The translations under genes were made by a program, and so were the position numbers. Positions 5,365-6,297 of a stretch of DNA of 6,297 bases are shown here, piece after piece. The DNA lies in the NCBI GenBank assembly GCA_026985705.1, contig JALSPY010000298.1, positions 1 through 6,297 on the forward strand, written 5' to 3'. The stretch's first letter is position 1. Each line of letters begins with the position of its first letter. The stretch is from Hydrogenothermaceae bacterium (lineage in GTDB: Bacteria > Aquificota > Aquificia > Aquificales > Hydrogenothermaceae). A model generated the notes under the pieces. It did no database searches. It worked only from the letters and a program-made list of their open reading frames with translations, and was not told the DNA's origin.

Positions 5365-6297
5365 ATGTATTACATGCCCCCTGAATGGAGTAAACACAGA
5401 GGGACAATTACTACATATCCACATTCAAAGGAAAACTTCTTTGACGAGCTGGAGGAAGTAAGGGAGCAGTTTATAAACTTTATAAAGTATATATCTGAAG
5501 GAGAAAAAGTTTTTATAAATGTAAATTCAGAGGATGAGAGGATTGAATTAGAAAAAAAATTAAAGAAAGAAAATATAAACAATGTGGAGATATTTATAAA
5601 TCCTACAAATGATGTTTGGTGTAGAGATAACTGTCCTATTTTTGTAAAGGACAAAAGAGGTAAAACAGTAGCCCTTAAATTTAGATTTAATGGATGGGGA
5701 GAAAAATACCCATACAAACTTGATGATATAGCAGGAAGAAAAATTACAGAGTTGTTGGGAGTGGAAAGAGTTGATATAGATATAGTATTGGAGGGAGGAG
5801 CTATAGATACAAATGGTAAAGATTATCTTTTAACAACAGAAGCCTGTCTATTGAATAGAAATAGAAATCCTAATTTATCAAGGGAAGAAATAGAGAAAAA
5901 ACTTAAATTTTATTTTGGAGTAAAAAATATAATCTGGCTTAAAAATGGATTAGCTGGAGATGATACAGACGGACATATAGACAACATAACACGATTTGTT
6001 TCTGACAGAGTAATCTTAACAGCTGTTGATTATAATAAAAACAGTGAAAATTATGAGATATTAAATGAAAATCTAAAAATATTAAAGGGTTTAAAAGGAT
6101 TCTATATAGAAGAAATTCCTTTACCTGAACCTATTTACTATAAGTATCCTTATGAGGAAGAGGAAAGTATCCTACCTGCAAATTATATGAATTTTTATAT
6201 AACCAATAAATATGTTATTGTCCCAACTTTCTATAGAGAAACAGACAAAATAGCTTTAGATAAAATTCAAAAACATTTTAAAGACAGAAAGGTTATA
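5365..6297 (+). CDS. aguA: Agmatine deiminase (partial, 3' end outside window)
   Basis: This frame stays open for 311 codons to the window edge. Agmatine deiminase (agmatine iminohydrolase, PPAD-like guanidino-modifying family) turns agmatine into N-carbamoylputrescine and ammonia on the arginine-decarboxylase route to putrescine. Family motifs appear in order: MPPEWSKHRGTITTYPHS (4-21), NDVWCRDNCPIF (82-93) with Asp88, FNGWGEKYP, EGGAIDTNG (143-151), ETDGH-type GDDTDGHIDNITRF (198-211) with His204 and Asp206, and LPANYMNFYITN near the end. Members are usually about 340-370 residues, so the tail with the nucleophilic Cys (typically GGGxIHCITQQ) is expected just beyond the window and cannot be checked. 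The ATG directly follows the thrC stop and has GGAG six bases upstream. The CP in WCRDNCP replaces the common GP. A peptidyl-arginine deiminase label would describe the same superfamily; agmatine as substrate is inferred from the motifs. Confidence 0.93.
   Translation, partial: MYYMPPEWSKHRGTITTYPHSKENFFDELEEVREQFINFIKYISEGEKVFINVNSEDERIELEKKLKKENINNVEIFINPTNDVWCRDNCPIFVKDKRGKTVALKFRFNGWGEKYPYKLDDIAGRKITELLGVERVDIDIVLEGGAIDTNGKDYLLTTEACLLNRNRNPNLSREEIEKKLKFYFGVKNIIWLKNGLAGDDTDGHIDNITRFVSDRVILTAVDYNKNSENYEILNENLKILKGLKGFYIEEIPLPEPIYYKYPYEEEESILPANYMNFYITNKYVIVPTFYRETDKIALDKIQKHFKDRKVI

Noticed and set aside
5370..5717. Minus-strand open frame of 115 codons
   Set aside because: Antisense to the agmatine deiminase gene, whose motifs are clear; the Ser/Phe-rich product resembles no family.

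Overview
This is a compact, A+T-rich bacterial segment in which every supported gene is on the + strand. The gene mix (a NuoN complex I subunit, threonine synthase, agmatine deiminase, a DUF58 protein), the short spacers and the Lys/Ile/Glu-rich proteins fit a low-GC thermophilic Aquificota such as the Hydrogenothermaceae. That placement is an inference from overall appearance; no marker gene in the window proves it.

Left part (1-1893): the window opens in the last 18 codons of a gene that looks like a MoxR-type AAA+ ATPase. It is followed by a Wzz-like polysaccharide co-polymerase gene (131-982) and a DUF58 membrane protein gene (985-1893). MoxR and DUF58 genes are usually direct neighbours; here the Wzz-like gene separates them. 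A perfect 25-bp direct repeat lies at the end of the MoxR-like gene (38-62) and again inside the 5' end of the DUF58 gene (1011-1035), exactly bracketing the Wzz-like gene. This is the most interesting signal in the window. It suggests that a 973-bp unit was inserted, or that the junction was duplicated, so that the DUF58 gene lost its old start and now begins at a TTG two bases after the Wzz-like stop.

Middle part (1894-4222): a 93-bp spacer carries two copies of a 12-bp direct repeat, TATAAT-like boxes and a strong ribosome binding site. It leads into nuoN (1987-3456), which stands without other nuo genes here. Nineteen bases later comes a lipoprotein gene of the spherulation-specific family 4 / GH114-like barrel type (3476-4222).

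Right part (4223-6297): after a 71-bp spacer with a strong ribosome binding site come thrC (threonine synthase, TTG start) and, with no gap, an agmatine deiminase gene (5365 to the window end). The latter is cut off before its expected catalytic cysteine.

No RNA genes, CRISPR arrays, transposase genes or convincing hairpin terminators were seen. No stretch over 300 bases lacks a gene. I did not find a clearly new multi-gene system; the repeat-bracketed Wzz-like insertion is the best candidate for follow-up.
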